DNA of 64,000 nucleotides from Palsa-89 sp963814795 (GTDB lineage: Bacteria; Acidobacteriota; Terriglobia; Bryobacterales; Bryobacteraceae). This document shows, piece by piece, positions 16,689 to 25,614 of this stretch. Made by a program: the position numbers and the translations under genes. Each line of letters opens with the position of its first letter. Positions within the stretch are counted from its first letter, which is position 1. The notes beneath the pieces are model-generated. The model had not been told where the DNA came from. It ran no database searches and worked only from the letters and a program-made list of their open reading frames with translations. Where the stretch lies: positions 186,001-250,000 of the forward strand of contig CAWFEK010000007.1 in NCBI GenBank assembly GCA_963814795.1, read 5' to 3'.

Positions 16689-18710
16689 ATGAGCGAACAA
16701 GCCCGGTTTCGCCCTTTCGTACCAGAGCACGTGCACATGCGCGAGTTGACGCTGCGAGCCTTGTTGCTGGGCCTGGTGCTGACCGTGATCCTGGGCGCGG
16801 CCAACGCATATCTCGGACTGCGCGCCGGAATCACCATTGCGGCCACGTATCCGGCCGCGGTGATCGGCATGGCGGTGTTGCGCCTCTTCAAGGGATCTCT
16901 TCTCGAAGAAAACATCACCCGAACCGCCGGGTCTATCGGCGAATCGGTGGCGGCGGGGGCCATCTTCACCCTGCCCGCATTTCTGATCGCCGGCGCATGG
17001 CCGTCGTTTGCTCCCAAGGACGCTTACTGGAAATCCACGGCGCTGATGATAGTCGGAAGTATTCTCGGCGTCTTGTTCGTGTCCCTGGTGCGAAGAGTGA
17101 TGGTGGAAGATCCGGATTTGCCGTTCCCGGAATCAGTGGCCGCTTCAGAAATCCATAAAGCCGGGCGGCGTGGAGCAGAAGCGGCGAAATTTCTGTTTTA
17201 CAACATTGGCCTGGGTGCGGTGATTCAATTCCTGGGAGAGATTCAGCTCTTTGCGCCCGACAAGGATTTTTTTATCCCCGTGGGCAAGATCGGAAAGAGC
17301 GTCGTAAAATTGGGCGGTCCCAAGAATACTTTGACAGCGGGTGGCGTCACCTTGGCCTCCGGCCCCACCGTCAGTCCAGCGTACATCGGGGTCGGTTACA
17401 TCATTGGCCCGGAGTTGGCCTCGCTGAACTTCGCCGGTGGGGTTCTGGCCTGGGGTTTGATGGTGCCGCTGCTGATTTTTTTCCTGGGACCAAGGCTGCA
17501 CGACTTTCTGCCCGGCATCTCGACCGATGAATCGTGGCTGGGAGTGGCGAACGGCGTATGGCGCTACATCGTGCGGCCCATCGCAGTGGGCGGAATGATG
17601 GTGGGAGCGGCGTACACGTTATTCAAAATGCGGAAAGGCCTGTTCGACGGGCTGCGGCGCGCCGTTTCCGACTTGAAAAAAAGCGCGGCCGAAGCGCGCG
17701 AGACCAGCCGCACCGAGCAATACATGAGCTCGAAAACAGTCTTCGGCCTAATCGCCCTCATGTTTGTGGCCATGCTGGCGCTATACATTTACCTCTCGCA
17801 CCAAATGGTGGCCGGCGTGGTGGCGGCCATTGTCATGTTGATCATTGCGTTCTTCTTCGCCACGGTGTCGGGTTATCTGGTGGGAATGATCGGGTCCACG
17901 AACAATCCGATTTCGGGCCTTACGCTGACCACGCTGATTATTGCCGCTTTGCTGATGGTGTCGCTGGGTGTTTCCGGACCCGGGGGCGTGGCCGTTGTAC
18001 TGGGCGTTGCCGCCGTGGCCTGCGTCTCCTCGGCCGTCGCCGGAGAATTGCTGCAGGATTTCAAAGTGGGATACATCCTGGGTGGAACTCCACGGCGGAT
18101 TCAGATTGCCGAGTTGATTGCCGTGGTGGTGGCCAGTTTGGCCATGTACTGGCCGCTCTATATCCTGCAAGCAGCGAACATTAAAAACGGTGGAACCGGT
18201 TTCGGCGATCCCAAGCTTTCCGCTCCGCAAGCCGGGCTCATGGCTACGCTGGCGCAAGGCATCGTAGGCGGCGATATGCCTTGGCCGCTGGTTGTTGTGG
18301 GCGTAATGTTCGGCATCGTGATGATCATGGTGAAGGTTCGCAGCCCTATGCTGGTGGCCGTGGGCATGTACCTTCCCATTAACACCACGTTCGCCATCTT
18401 TCTGGGCGGCCTGTTTCGCTGGGTCACCGATACGCAGCGAAAGAAATCGGGTCTCAATGAAGCTCAAGGGGCGCGCGTGGAGAACGTGGGTATATTAACA
18501 GCGTCCGGATTGATCGCCGGGGAATCGTTGATGGGGCTGGTGATCGCCGCCTTCCGATTCTTTGAGTGGCCTTTGCCGAAGATCTTCGCCGATCCTTCGT
18601 ATTTGTTCGGTGTTCTGGTGATCGCGGGGCTGGGCTTCCTGCTGGTGCGGCTCCCTCTGGCGAATGCCGGACACCCGGACGAACCGGCCCCGCCCGTGGC
18701 GATGATGTAA
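16689..18710 (+). CDS. OPT-family oligopeptide transporter
   Basis: A 673-residue multi-spanning membrane protein with about 14-16 hydrophobic segments. Family features include the N-terminal block LGLVLTVILGAANAYLGLRAG, the conserved GSTNNPISGLT segment, and the C-terminal NTTFAIFLGG. OPT proteins are proton-coupled importers of small peptides or metal chelates. Bacterial members of this length belong to the peptide branch. An M1 aminopeptidase lies two genes downstream on the same strand, consistent with peptide use, though the spacing does not prove an operon. Start ATG 16689. Confidence 0.92.
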   Translation: MSEQARFRPFVPEHVHMRELTLRALLLGLVLTVILGAANAYLGLRAGITIAATYPAAVIGMAVLRLFKGSLLEENITRTAGSIGESVAAGAIFTLPAFLIAGAWPSFAPKDAYWKSTALMIVGSILGVLFVSLVRRVMVEDPDLPFPESVAASEIHKAGRRGAEAAKFLFYNIGLGAVIQFLGEIQLFAPDKDFFIPVGKIGKSVVKLGGPKNTLTAGGVTLASGPTVSPAYIGVGYIIGPELASLNFAGGVLAWGLMVPLLIFFLGPRLHDFLPGISTDESWLGVANGVWRYIVRPIAVGGMMVGAAYTLFKMRKGLFDGLRRAVSDLKKSAAEARETSRTEQYMSSKTVFGLIALMFVAMLALYIYLSHQMVAGVVAAIVMLIIAFFFATVSGYLVGMIGSTNNPISGLTLTTLIIAALLMVSLGVSGPGGVAVVLGVAAVACVSSAVAGELLQDFKVGYILGGTPRRIQIAELIAVVVASLAMYWPLYILQAANIKNGGTGFGDPKLSAPQAGLMATLAQGIVGGDMPWPLVVVGVMFGIVMIMVKVRSPMLVAVGMYLPINTTFAIFLGGLFRWVTDTQRKKSGLNEAQGARVENVGILTASGLIAGESLMGLVIAAFRFFEWPLPKIFADPSYLFGVLVIAGLGFLLVRLPLANAGHPDEPAPPVAMM

Positions 18711-18841
18711 CGCACGCAACCGGCATCCCCGCTCCGCCGTCTGACACTCTAGGGAAGAAGAGCTGGCCGGCCGGATGGCACGTTGCATGCCCCGGCGGCC
18801 GGCTGGATGCGAATTTCAGCACGATCCTCTAACATAGGGAA

Positions 18842-21229
18842 TTGCCCCGCATTAGTTCATCCACAGACTCCAGCCGGACCAGGTGGTCGCAAGTATACCT
18901 GGGCGTGGCCTTCACCACGCTCTCCACTTTGATCCTGGAATTGTCCCTTACCCGCATTTTCTCCGTCGTTTTCTTTTATCATTTCGCCTTTCTGGCCATC
19001 TCCATCGCCTTGTTCGGGTTGGGCGCCGGCGGCGTGTTCTCATACGTGATCGCCAGCTGGCGGGGAAACATTTATTTCAAGCTGGGAACGCTGGCGGTGA
19101 TCAATAGCTTCGTGGTGGTGCTGTGCCTGATCTTCATCCTCTCGCGCACGGTGATGGACAAGACCGTTCTGGTGGCGGTGTTTTTCGCCAGCGCTCTGCC
19201 ATTTTTCTTTTCCGGGACGGTGGTCTCGCTGGCGGTAGCGGAAGCCATCCAGCGAGTGGACCGCGTCTATTTCTTCGATCTGCTGGGCGCGGCGGGTGGG
19301 TGCCTGGCGCTGGTCCCTTTGCTGAATCATTTCGGCGGCCCGAACACGGTGCTGACGACGTCCGTTCTGTTCGCGGTGTCGGCGGCCATCTGGTACAACC
19401 TGGCGGGAACGCTGCGCGGGCGCGTCGCCGCGGTGGCCCTGGCCCTGGGGTTCGTGGCGCTGATCGTTTACAACTGGAAACTGCATCCCATCGATATCCA
19501 CTATGCCAAGGGAATGCAGATCCGCAAGGAACAATTCGTACAGTGGAACAGTTTCTCACGCATTGGCCTGGCGAATAATCCGGGAGAGTGGGCTTCTATC
19601 GTAATCGATGCGGATGCGGCAACAGGCGTGGCCAGGTTCGATCTCGATCACCTGACGGAAGCCGACCGGCAGAAGCTGTTCAGCGACGGCGCGGGCTTCC
19701 CGTATGTGCTGCGGCCGGGCGCCAAGACCCTGGTGATCGGGCCGGGCGGCGGCTGGGATGTTTCGCGCGCCATTGGTTCAGGAAGCGAGGATGTGACCGC
19801 GGTGGAGATCAATCCGATCATCGCCAACACCATCATGCGCGAGCGATTCCCGGATTTGAGCAATCGCCTCTATTTCCGCCCGGAGGTGCGCTTGTTCGTC
19901 GAAGACGGACGGAGTTTCGTGCGCCGCAGCCACGAAAAATATCAGGTGCTGCAAGCCACATTGGTGGATACCTGGGCTTCCACCGCGGCGGGCGCCTTCG
20001 CCCTTTCCGAAAATAACTTATACACGACTGAGGCCTTCCGGGATTATCTGGAGCATCTCACTGACGATGGATTGATGGTTTTCACGCGCTGGGGTTTCGA
20101 TCCGCCGCGCGAATCGCTGCGTCTGCTCTCGCTGGCGCGGGCGGCCCTGGCTGATTTGGGCGAGACTGAGCTGTCCAAACACGTGATGGTGGTTCGAGAG
20201 GATGCCGAAAAGCTGAACGGCTGGGGCGCGCGGGACACCGTGGTGGTCTTCCGCAAGCCCGCTACCGCCGTCGACATTTCCCGTGCCCTGGCAGTGAGCG
20301 GCAATGGGCATCACTTGCAGCGCTTATATGTGCCGGGTGAAAAACAGGAGAATGCCTTCACGCAGTTTCTGCTGAGTCCGAATCCGGATAAATTTCTCGC
20401 CGATTACCAGTTTGACGTTTCTCCGGTCGGCGATGACCGGCCATTCTTCTTTTACACCATGCAGACCCGCGATTTGTGGAAGTACTTCCGGTTCACCGGA
20501 AACGCGGCGGACGCGAAGATCAACCATGCTGTGCCGGTTCTGTTCGAGCTATTGGGAGTGAGCGTTCTGGCTACCATCGTGGTGCTGGCGCTGCCTCCTT
20601 TGCTGCTGCGCACGCGGCTTCCGGTGGAGAAAGGCCTGCGGGGGTTCCTGCTCTATTTCGTGTGCCTGGGGGCAGGATACATCATGATTCAGGTGGCCTT
20701 GATTCAGAAGTTCATTTTGTTTCTCGGCCATCCGACTTATGCTTTGACGGTCATTGTTTTTTCCATGCTGGTGTGGAGCGGGCTGGGAAGTTTTTATAGC
20801 CGGCGGATCATTCACGGCGTGCACCGCGGCCGTCTGATCATCACGCTGCTCGGTGTGGCGGCCAGTATTTCCGTGATTGCCTTTGCGGCGTCCCCCATCA
20901 GCGAATTCGGGGTGGGCTGGCCGCTGCAGGCGAAGATCCTGGTCACCGTAGGTCTGATCGCGCCCGCCGCTTTCCTGATGGGCATCCCTTTCCCCACCGG
21001 CCTGACCTGGCTCGAAGCACGATTCCCGCAAGCGGTGCGTTGGGCCTGGGCCCTAAATGCGGCATCCAGCGTCCTGGGATCGGCGGCCGCCATTTTCCTG
21101 GCCATCCACATCGGTCTCCGCGCCACCGTCCTGGTGGGCGCCGGGCTCTATTTGTGCGCGTTGTCGGTGGTGTGGCTGCAGAAGGAGGCGGTGGAGATGG
21201 AACCCGCACCGGAGGAAGTAAAGGTATAA
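18842..21229 (+). CDS. Membrane protein with spermidine-synthase-like domain
   Basis: A 795-residue three-part protein. The N-terminal part has about six membrane segments (starting GVAFTTLSTLILELSLTRIF), as in other 'spermidine synthase-like' integral membrane proteins. A central soluble domain (about residues 230-530) has a Rossmann methyltransferase/aminopropyltransferase core: VIGPGGGWDVSRAIG near 300, AVEINPI, and EDGRSFV. The C-terminal part returns to the membrane with about six segments. The catalytic polyamine-binding residues of true SpeE are not clearly present, so polyamine synthesis should not be assumed. The start is TTG at 18842; the usual ATG is missing near the N-terminus. 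Confidence 0.85.
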   Translation: MPRISSSTDSSRTRWSQVYLGVAFTTLSTLILELSLTRIFSVVFFYHFAFLAISIALFGLGAGGVFSYVIASWRGNIYFKLGTLAVINSFVVVLCLIFILSRTVMDKTVLVAVFFASALPFFFSGTVVSLAVAEAIQRVDRVYFFDLLGAAGGCLALVPLLNHFGGPNTVLTTSVLFAVSAAIWYNLAGTLRGRVAAVALALGFVALIVYNWKLHPIDIHYAKGMQIRKEQFVQWNSFSRIGLANNPGEWASIVIDADAATGVARFDLDHLTEADRQKLFSDGAGFPYVLRPGAKTLVIGPGGGWDVSRAIGSGSEDVTAVEINPIIANTIMRERFPDLSNRLYFRPEVRLFVEDGRSFVRRSHEKYQVLQATLVDTWASTAAGAFALSENNLYTTEAFRDYLEHLTDDGLMVFTRWGFDPPRESLRLLSLARAALADLGETELSKHVMVVREDAEKLNGWGARDTVVVFRKPATAVDISRALAVSGNGHHLQRLYVPGEKQENAFTQFLLSPNPDKFLADYQFDVSPVGDDRPFFFYTMQTRDLWKYFRFTGNAADAKINHAVPVLFELLGVSVLATIVVLALPPLLLRTRLPVEKGLRGFLLYFVCLGAGYIMIQVALIQKFILFLGHPTYALTVIVFSMLVWSGLGSFYSRRIIHGVHRGRLIITLLGVAASISVIAFAASPISEFGVGWPLQAKILVTVGLIAPAAFLMGIPFPTGLTWLEARFPQAVRWAWALNAASSVLGSAAAIFLAIHIGLRATVLVGAGLYLCALSVVWLQKEAVEMEPAPEEVKV

Positions 21230-21237
21230 ACCGATAA

Positions 21238-23880
21238 TTGAAAATCATGCGGACGTTCGCGTTATTTCTTGGCTGTTCTCTCGCGGCTGTCGCCGCGCCT
21301 TCGATCGATCCTCCCACGCTCCGCCTTCCCGATAACGCGCAACCATCCCGCTACGCCGTGGAGCTCACTGTCGTTCCGGACCGCGATACGTTTCGGGGAG
21401 CCGTGGATATCAACGTCGATATTCGCAACGCGACGCCGGTGATCTGGCTAAACGCAGCGGATCTGGAAATCCGGCAGGCCAGCTTTCAGCCGGCATCGGG
21501 CCCCCCAGCGCAGGCGCAGCCAATCAATGGCGGAAAGGATTTTGCAGGGCTTTCATTCGACCACGCGGTTTCCGGGCGCGGCGTTCTACACGTCGCCTAC
21601 CAGGGCAAGATCAGCCGCAACAGCAGCGCCGGCTTGTTTCAGATGAAAGAGGGGGACCAGTGGTACGTCTACAGCCAGTTCGAGCCCACCGATGCGCGGC
21701 GCGCTTTTCCGTGTTTCGATGAACCGCGCTTCAAGGTCCCGTGGCAACTGACCCTGCACGTGCCGAAAGACGACGTCGCATTGGCGAATTCCCCGGAACT
21801 TTCAGAAACCGATGAGCCGGACGGCATGAAGGCGGTGAAATTCAAAGAATCGAAGCCTCTGCCCAGCTACCTGGTCGCGCTGGCGGTAGGAACCTTCGAT
21901 ATCGTCGACGCCGGGAAAGTGGGCAAGACGCCGCTCCGTATCATCACGCCCCGCGGCAAGGCTGCGAACGCGAAATTCGCGGCGGAATCCATTCCGCAAT
22001 TGCTTAAGCTGCTGGAAGATTATTTCGGAATTCCGTATCCCTACGAGAAGCTGGATTCCATCGCCATGCCCATCAGCAATTTCGCCATGGAGAACGCCGG
22101 GCTCATAACCTATGGTGAAAGCTTGCTCCTTTCGAAATCGGAAGACGATTCCCTCAATCGCCAGCGTGAATGCGCCATCGTCACCGCGCATGAAATGGCG
22201 CACCAATGGTTCGGCGACCTGGTGACCACGGCCTGGTGGGACGACATCTGGTTGAACGAAGCGTTCGCTTCCTGGATGGAGAACAAGATCGTGGGCGAAT
22301 GGAAGCCCGATTGGCACATCAATGTCACGGTAGTGAACGACCGGTTGGGCGCAATGCGCGAAGACAGCCTGGTTTCGACGCGGAAAATCCGGCAGCCGAT
22401 CGAATCGAACGACGACATTGCCAACGCATTCGACGGCATCACTTATCAAAAGGGCGAGGCGGTAATCCGGATGTTCGAAACCTGGATCGGCGCGGACAAA
22501 TTCCGGAAGGGCATCCGTCTCTATCTGAAGCAGCACGCTTGGGGAGTGGCGACGGCCAAAGAATTTGAGGCCGCAATCAGTTCCGCCGCTGGACACAACA
22601 CAGCGCCGGCGTTCGATAGTTTCCTGAATCAAGCCGGCGTTCCGGAAATTTCGGTGGCGTTGGATTGCACCGGGAAACCGGCGCTGGATCTGGCGCAGAA
22701 GCGTCTGCTGCCGATCGGCTCCCAGGGTTCCACGCGCGAGACCTGGCAGATTCCGGTGTGCGTGGCGTACGAATCCGACGGGTCGACACATCACCAGTGC
22801 GAGCTGCTTTCCGATCCGCGGTCCAAAATGGTGCTGGCATCCGCGAAGAGCTGCCCGGTTTGGCTGGAGCCGAATGACGGCGAGAACGGTTACTACCAGG
22901 TTGATTATAAAAACGGCCTTCTCGATAAGGTATTGGCCGAACATGGCGCTGATCTCAGCCTGGCGGAACGCGTGGGAGTTCTCGGTAACGTGGAATCGCT
23001 GGTGAATAGCGGCGATCTTTCGCCGCAAGTGGCGCTGGCGCTGGTTTCTCAATTCAGCCAGAATCCGAACCGGGAAATAGTTTCGGCGGTGATGGAGATT
23101 GCGGGAATCGTAAAGGACAATGCCGTACCCGATGAGTTGCGCGGGAAAGGCGCCCGGTTTATCCGCGAAGTGTTCGGAAAACGCGCCCTCGAACTGGGCT
23201 GGACCTCCAAACCCGAGGAAGGCCGTGATGCGCGTTTGATGCGCCAGCAGCTGGTGCCTTTTGTCGCAGCCGTGGGAGAGCAGCGGGAGCTGATCGATGG
23301 CGCGGAACAGCTGGCGCGAAAATGGCTGAGCGACCGCAGCGCGATTGCTCCGGACTTGATTCCCGACCTGCTGCGCGTGGCCGCGGAGTTCGGAAATAGC
23401 GAGCTCTTCGATGCCTTGCACCAGGCGGCGGCAAAAGAGCAGAATCAGCAGCAGCGCGAACAGATTATCAGGGCACTGGGAGCGTTTCGGGATCCTGAGC
23501 TTGCCCGCCGGGCGTTGGCGCTGACCCTCACCAAGGAATTTGATGCGCGTGAATCGTTCTATGCGCTGCTCTTTGGCCCGCTGGCGTACCCCGAGACGCG
23601 CGATTTGCCCTTTCAATTTGTCCAGCAAAATATCGATAAACTCCTGACCGTTATTCCACGGGAAGTGGGCGAGGATTACGCCGCGGTATTGCCGTCTGTC
23701 GGGGCCGCATTCTGCGATGCATCGCACCGTGAAGCGGTCCAAACCTTCTTTCAGGATCGCGTGAAAGCCTTCGCGGGCGGTCCCAGGAATCTGGCGCAGG
23801 CGCTGGAGAAAATTGATTTGTGCATGGCCAAGCGCAAGGCGCTGACGCCGGAGCTAGAAGCGTTTTTGCAGCGCTACTGA
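21238..23880 (+). CDS. M1-family zinc aminopeptidase, exported
   Basis: An 880-residue metallopeptidase that removes N-terminal residues from peptides. It has an N-terminal signal peptide (MRTFALFLGCSLAAVAA), the exopeptidase motif NFAMENAG (the family's GAMEN variant) near residue 281, and zinc site HEMAHQWFGD near 318 with the third ligand in WLNEAFASW. A long helical C-terminal ERAP1-like domain follows. Two starts are possible: TTG 21238 or ATG 21247; the ATG gives a cleaner signal peptide. It begins 8 bases after the membrane protein gene ends. Confidence 0.93.
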   Translation: MKIMRTFALFLGCSLAAVAAPSIDPPTLRLPDNAQPSRYAVELTVVPDRDTFRGAVDINVDIRNATPVIWLNAADLEIRQASFQPASGPPAQAQPINGGKDFAGLSFDHAVSGRGVLHVAYQGKISRNSSAGLFQMKEGDQWYVYSQFEPTDARRAFPCFDEPRFKVPWQLTLHVPKDDVALANSPELSETDEPDGMKAVKFKESKPLPSYLVALAVGTFDIVDAGKVGKTPLRIITPRGKAANAKFAAESIPQLLKLLEDYFGIPYPYEKLDSIAMPISNFAMENAGLITYGESLLLSKSEDDSLNRQRECAIVTAHEMAHQWFGDLVTTAWWDDIWLNEAFASWMENKIVGEWKPDWHINVTVVNDRLGAMREDSLVSTRKIRQPIESNDDIANAFDGITYQKGEAVIRMFETWIGADKFRKGIRLYLKQHAWGVATAKEFEAAISSAAGHNTAPAFDSFLNQAGVPEISVALDCTGKPALDLAQKRLLPIGSQGSTRETWQIPVCVAYESDGSTHHQCELLSDPRSKMVLASAKSCPVWLEPNDGENGYYQVDYKNGLLDKVLAEHGADLSLAERVGVLGNVESLVNSGDLSPQVALALVSQFSQNPNREIVSAVMEIAGIVKDNAVPDELRGKGARFIREVFGKRALELGWTSKPEEGRDARLMRQQLVPFVAAVGEQRELIDGAEQLARKWLSDRSAIAPDLIPDLLRVAAEFGNSELFDALHQAAAKEQNQQQREQIIRALGAFRDPELARRALALTLTKEFDARESFYALLFGPLAYPETRDLPFQFVQQNIDKLLTVIPREVGEDYAAVLPSVGAAFCDASHREAVQTFFQDRVKAFAGGPRNLAQALEKIDLCMAKRKALTPELEAFLQRY

Positions 23881-23886
23881 CGCTGT

Positions 23887-23930
23887 GGGGCAGGATGTCA
23901 TCCTGCGCGCGGGTTGTTAACCCGCGCTGC
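23887..23930. repeat. Two adjacent small palindromes
   Basis: CAGGAT-GTC-ATCCTG (23891-23905) and GCGCGGGTT-GTT-AACCCGCGC (23907-23927), back to back, fill the gap between the aminopeptidase and the next gene. They could form two terminator-like hairpins, but there is no following T-tract. Confidence 0.6.
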
Positions 23931-23979
23931 TTGTGCCCAGCCTCCTGATATACTTTCTGTAAATCCTGGAGGCTCCACG

Positions 23980-25092
23980 ATGAGACTAATGACCGCGCTC
24001 CTGGCCTGCGCAACCATCTGCGCGGCCGCACCGAGTGGCGAACCCAAGGTCGAGATAGGCGAGATCAACGGCGCCAAGTTCCGCATCGACATTCCGGCGA
24101 ACTGGAACGGCGGCCTGGTGATGTATTGCCATGGTTATGCTCCGATCGCTATCAGCTACAAAGAAGGCCCGCTTGCTCCCGTGCTGGCGGTATTCACCGA
24201 TCAAGGTTATGCGCTGGCGCAATCCGGATACGCCGCCGGCGGGTGGGCCATCCAGGAGGCCGTTCAGGACACCGAAGCCCTGCGCCGGCACTTCACCGCG
24301 AAATATGGGCAGCCCAAGGAAACTTTCATCACCGGGCATTCCATGGGCGGATTCCTGACCATGATGTTCATGGAGCGTTTCCCCACCAGCTATGACGCGG
24401 GCCTGGCGCTGTGCGGCCCGCTGGCTCCCACCACATATTTCATGGAGCGCGGCGCGTTTGACGCTCGCGTGGTGTTCGACTATTACTTCCCCGGCGCCTT
24501 GCCCAGGCCGGATAAAATTCCACCCGATTATCAGAACACTCCCGAGGCCGCCAAGCAGCTTCAGGCGGTGATCGACGCGTCGCCCGACAAAGCCGCGGCG
24601 CTGCTCCGCTATTCCGGCATTCACAATACCAAAGATCTGGCGGGCGTTCAGACCTTCATCACCTTCATGCTGCTCGACCTGCAGCGCCGCGCCGGAGGCA
24701 ATCCATTCAGCAACCGCGATGTGATCTACGAAAGCGCGGACGATTACAACGCCCTCAACGACGGCGCGAAGCGCTACAGCGCCGATCCTGGCGCGGCGGA
24801 ATACATTCGCACCTGGTACACTCCTACCGGCCGGCTGACGCATCCCATGCTGGCGATTCACACGAGTTACGATCCCTTGGTGCCAGTGCGCATTCCGAAC
24901 CGGTATCCGGAACTGATTGAGCAAACCGGTTCCTCAGCCATGTTCGTGCAGCAATACGTAAAGCACGATGGCCACTGCGCTATTCAGCCGGCCGAGATTG
25001 CCGCGGGCTTCACGGAGCTGCGCGCGTGGAAGGATCATGGCGTAAAGCCGCATTCCGGATTGCAGGAAGCGGACGCGGCTGGAAGCCGCTAA
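23980..25092 (+). CDS. Exported alpha/beta hydrolase
   Basis: A 370-residue hydrolase with a signal peptide (RLMTALLACATICAAA). The nucleophile elbow is GHSMGG; the acid is likely in HTSYDPLVP and the base in KHDGHCAI, giving a plausible Ser-Asp-His triad. The protein resembles secreted tannase/lipase-like or poly-ester hydrolases, but the substrate cannot be named. The start is ATG 23980, supported by TGGAGG at 23968-23973; the open frame upstream (to 23914) runs through the palindromes. Confidence 0.85.
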   Translation: MRLMTALLACATICAAAPSGEPKVEIGEINGAKFRIDIPANWNGGLVMYCHGYAPIAISYKEGPLAPVLAVFTDQGYALAQSGYAAGGWAIQEAVQDTEALRRHFTAKYGQPKETFITGHSMGGFLTMMFMERFPTSYDAGLALCGPLAPTTYFMERGAFDARVVFDYYFPGALPRPDKIPPDYQNTPEAAKQLQAVIDASPDKAAALLRYSGIHNTKDLAGVQTFITFMLLDLQRRAGGNPFSNRDVIYESADDYNALNDGAKRYSADPGAAEYIRTWYTPTGRLTHPMLAIHTSYDPLVPVRIPNRYPELIEQTGSSAMFVQQYVKHDGHCAIQPAEIAAGFTELRAWKDHGVKPHSGLQEADAAGSR

Positions 25093-25556
25093 CCGCGTTC
25101 TTCGGTTATTCCGTTGTTCGGTTATTCAGTTCGGTGGCTCGCCCTGGTCTCGGCTGGCTGCACGGTTGGGGTCGCAGCTTTCCTGTCCACGGAGCCGGGC
25201 GGCTCCTTACTTTCACGTTCAATGCGTCGGTGACACCTGCTGAGACGGTGCTGCATATCACGGCGAAGTTCTCGATCCAAAGCAGCGACGGCGCAAAGAC
25301 GAAAATCGAATATTTTCCAAGAGGAAAAATCGTTGCCGTGCCGCAATATCATCTCGATCCCGGAGCCTGCCGGACGCCTTAACAACCGGTCGCTCACGCT
25401 CGCGGTTCAGAAAGATTGTGTTACCGAACCGCAACCGTAAGGGAGCCAATGCCTTGGCCGAGGGAGTTGGCATGCGCCTGCAGCTCGCCAAAAGTCATGA
25501 AGTCGCGTGGTGGCACAGTGCCCCTGCGGGGCAAACAGTGTCGGTTGCAGTAGAAG
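25093..25556. other. Gene-poor gap with a family B repeat
   Basis: About 460 bases with no supported gene. It contains short repeated TTCGGTTATT/TTGTTCGGTT words near 25100-25135 (similar words recur at 43260-43280), and a family B unit at about 25386-25457 (CGCTCACGCTCGCGGTTC and AACCGCAACCGTAAGGGAGCC). A plus frame covering 25026-25382 is open but shows no recognisable protein and overlaps the preceding gene; it may be a relic of a beta-rich secreted domain. Confidence 0.5.
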
Positions 25557-25614
25557 GGCGTTCTGCGTTGTAGTATTTTCGATAGCCAATCTCAGAACAC
25601 TACAGGAGAACGCC
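25557..25614 (+). promoter_or_regulatory. RNA hairpin burying the ribosome site of the next gene
   Basis: GGCGTTCT (25557-25564) pairs with AGAACGCC (25607-25614), and TGTAGT (25569-25574) pairs with ACTACA (25599-25604); GCGT and GG face each other as an internal loop and 24 bases form the apical loop. The right arm contains the ribosome site CAGGAG and ends directly against ATG 25615. Read-through transcripts would therefore be poorly translated, whereas a transcript starting inside the loop would escape. This is the arrangement used by several transposase genes to block impinging transcription. Confidence 0.6.

Noticed and set aside
21802..23742. Minus-strand open frame of 646 codons inside the M1 aminopeptidase
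   Set aside because: It lies wholly antisense to a clear M1 gene, shows no family motif, and long antisense frames arise from GC-rich codon bias.
25026..25382. Plus-strand frame between the hydrolase and the 533-residue gene
   Set aside because: It overlaps the end of the preceding gene, lacks a ribosome site and has no recognised protein; at most a relic.
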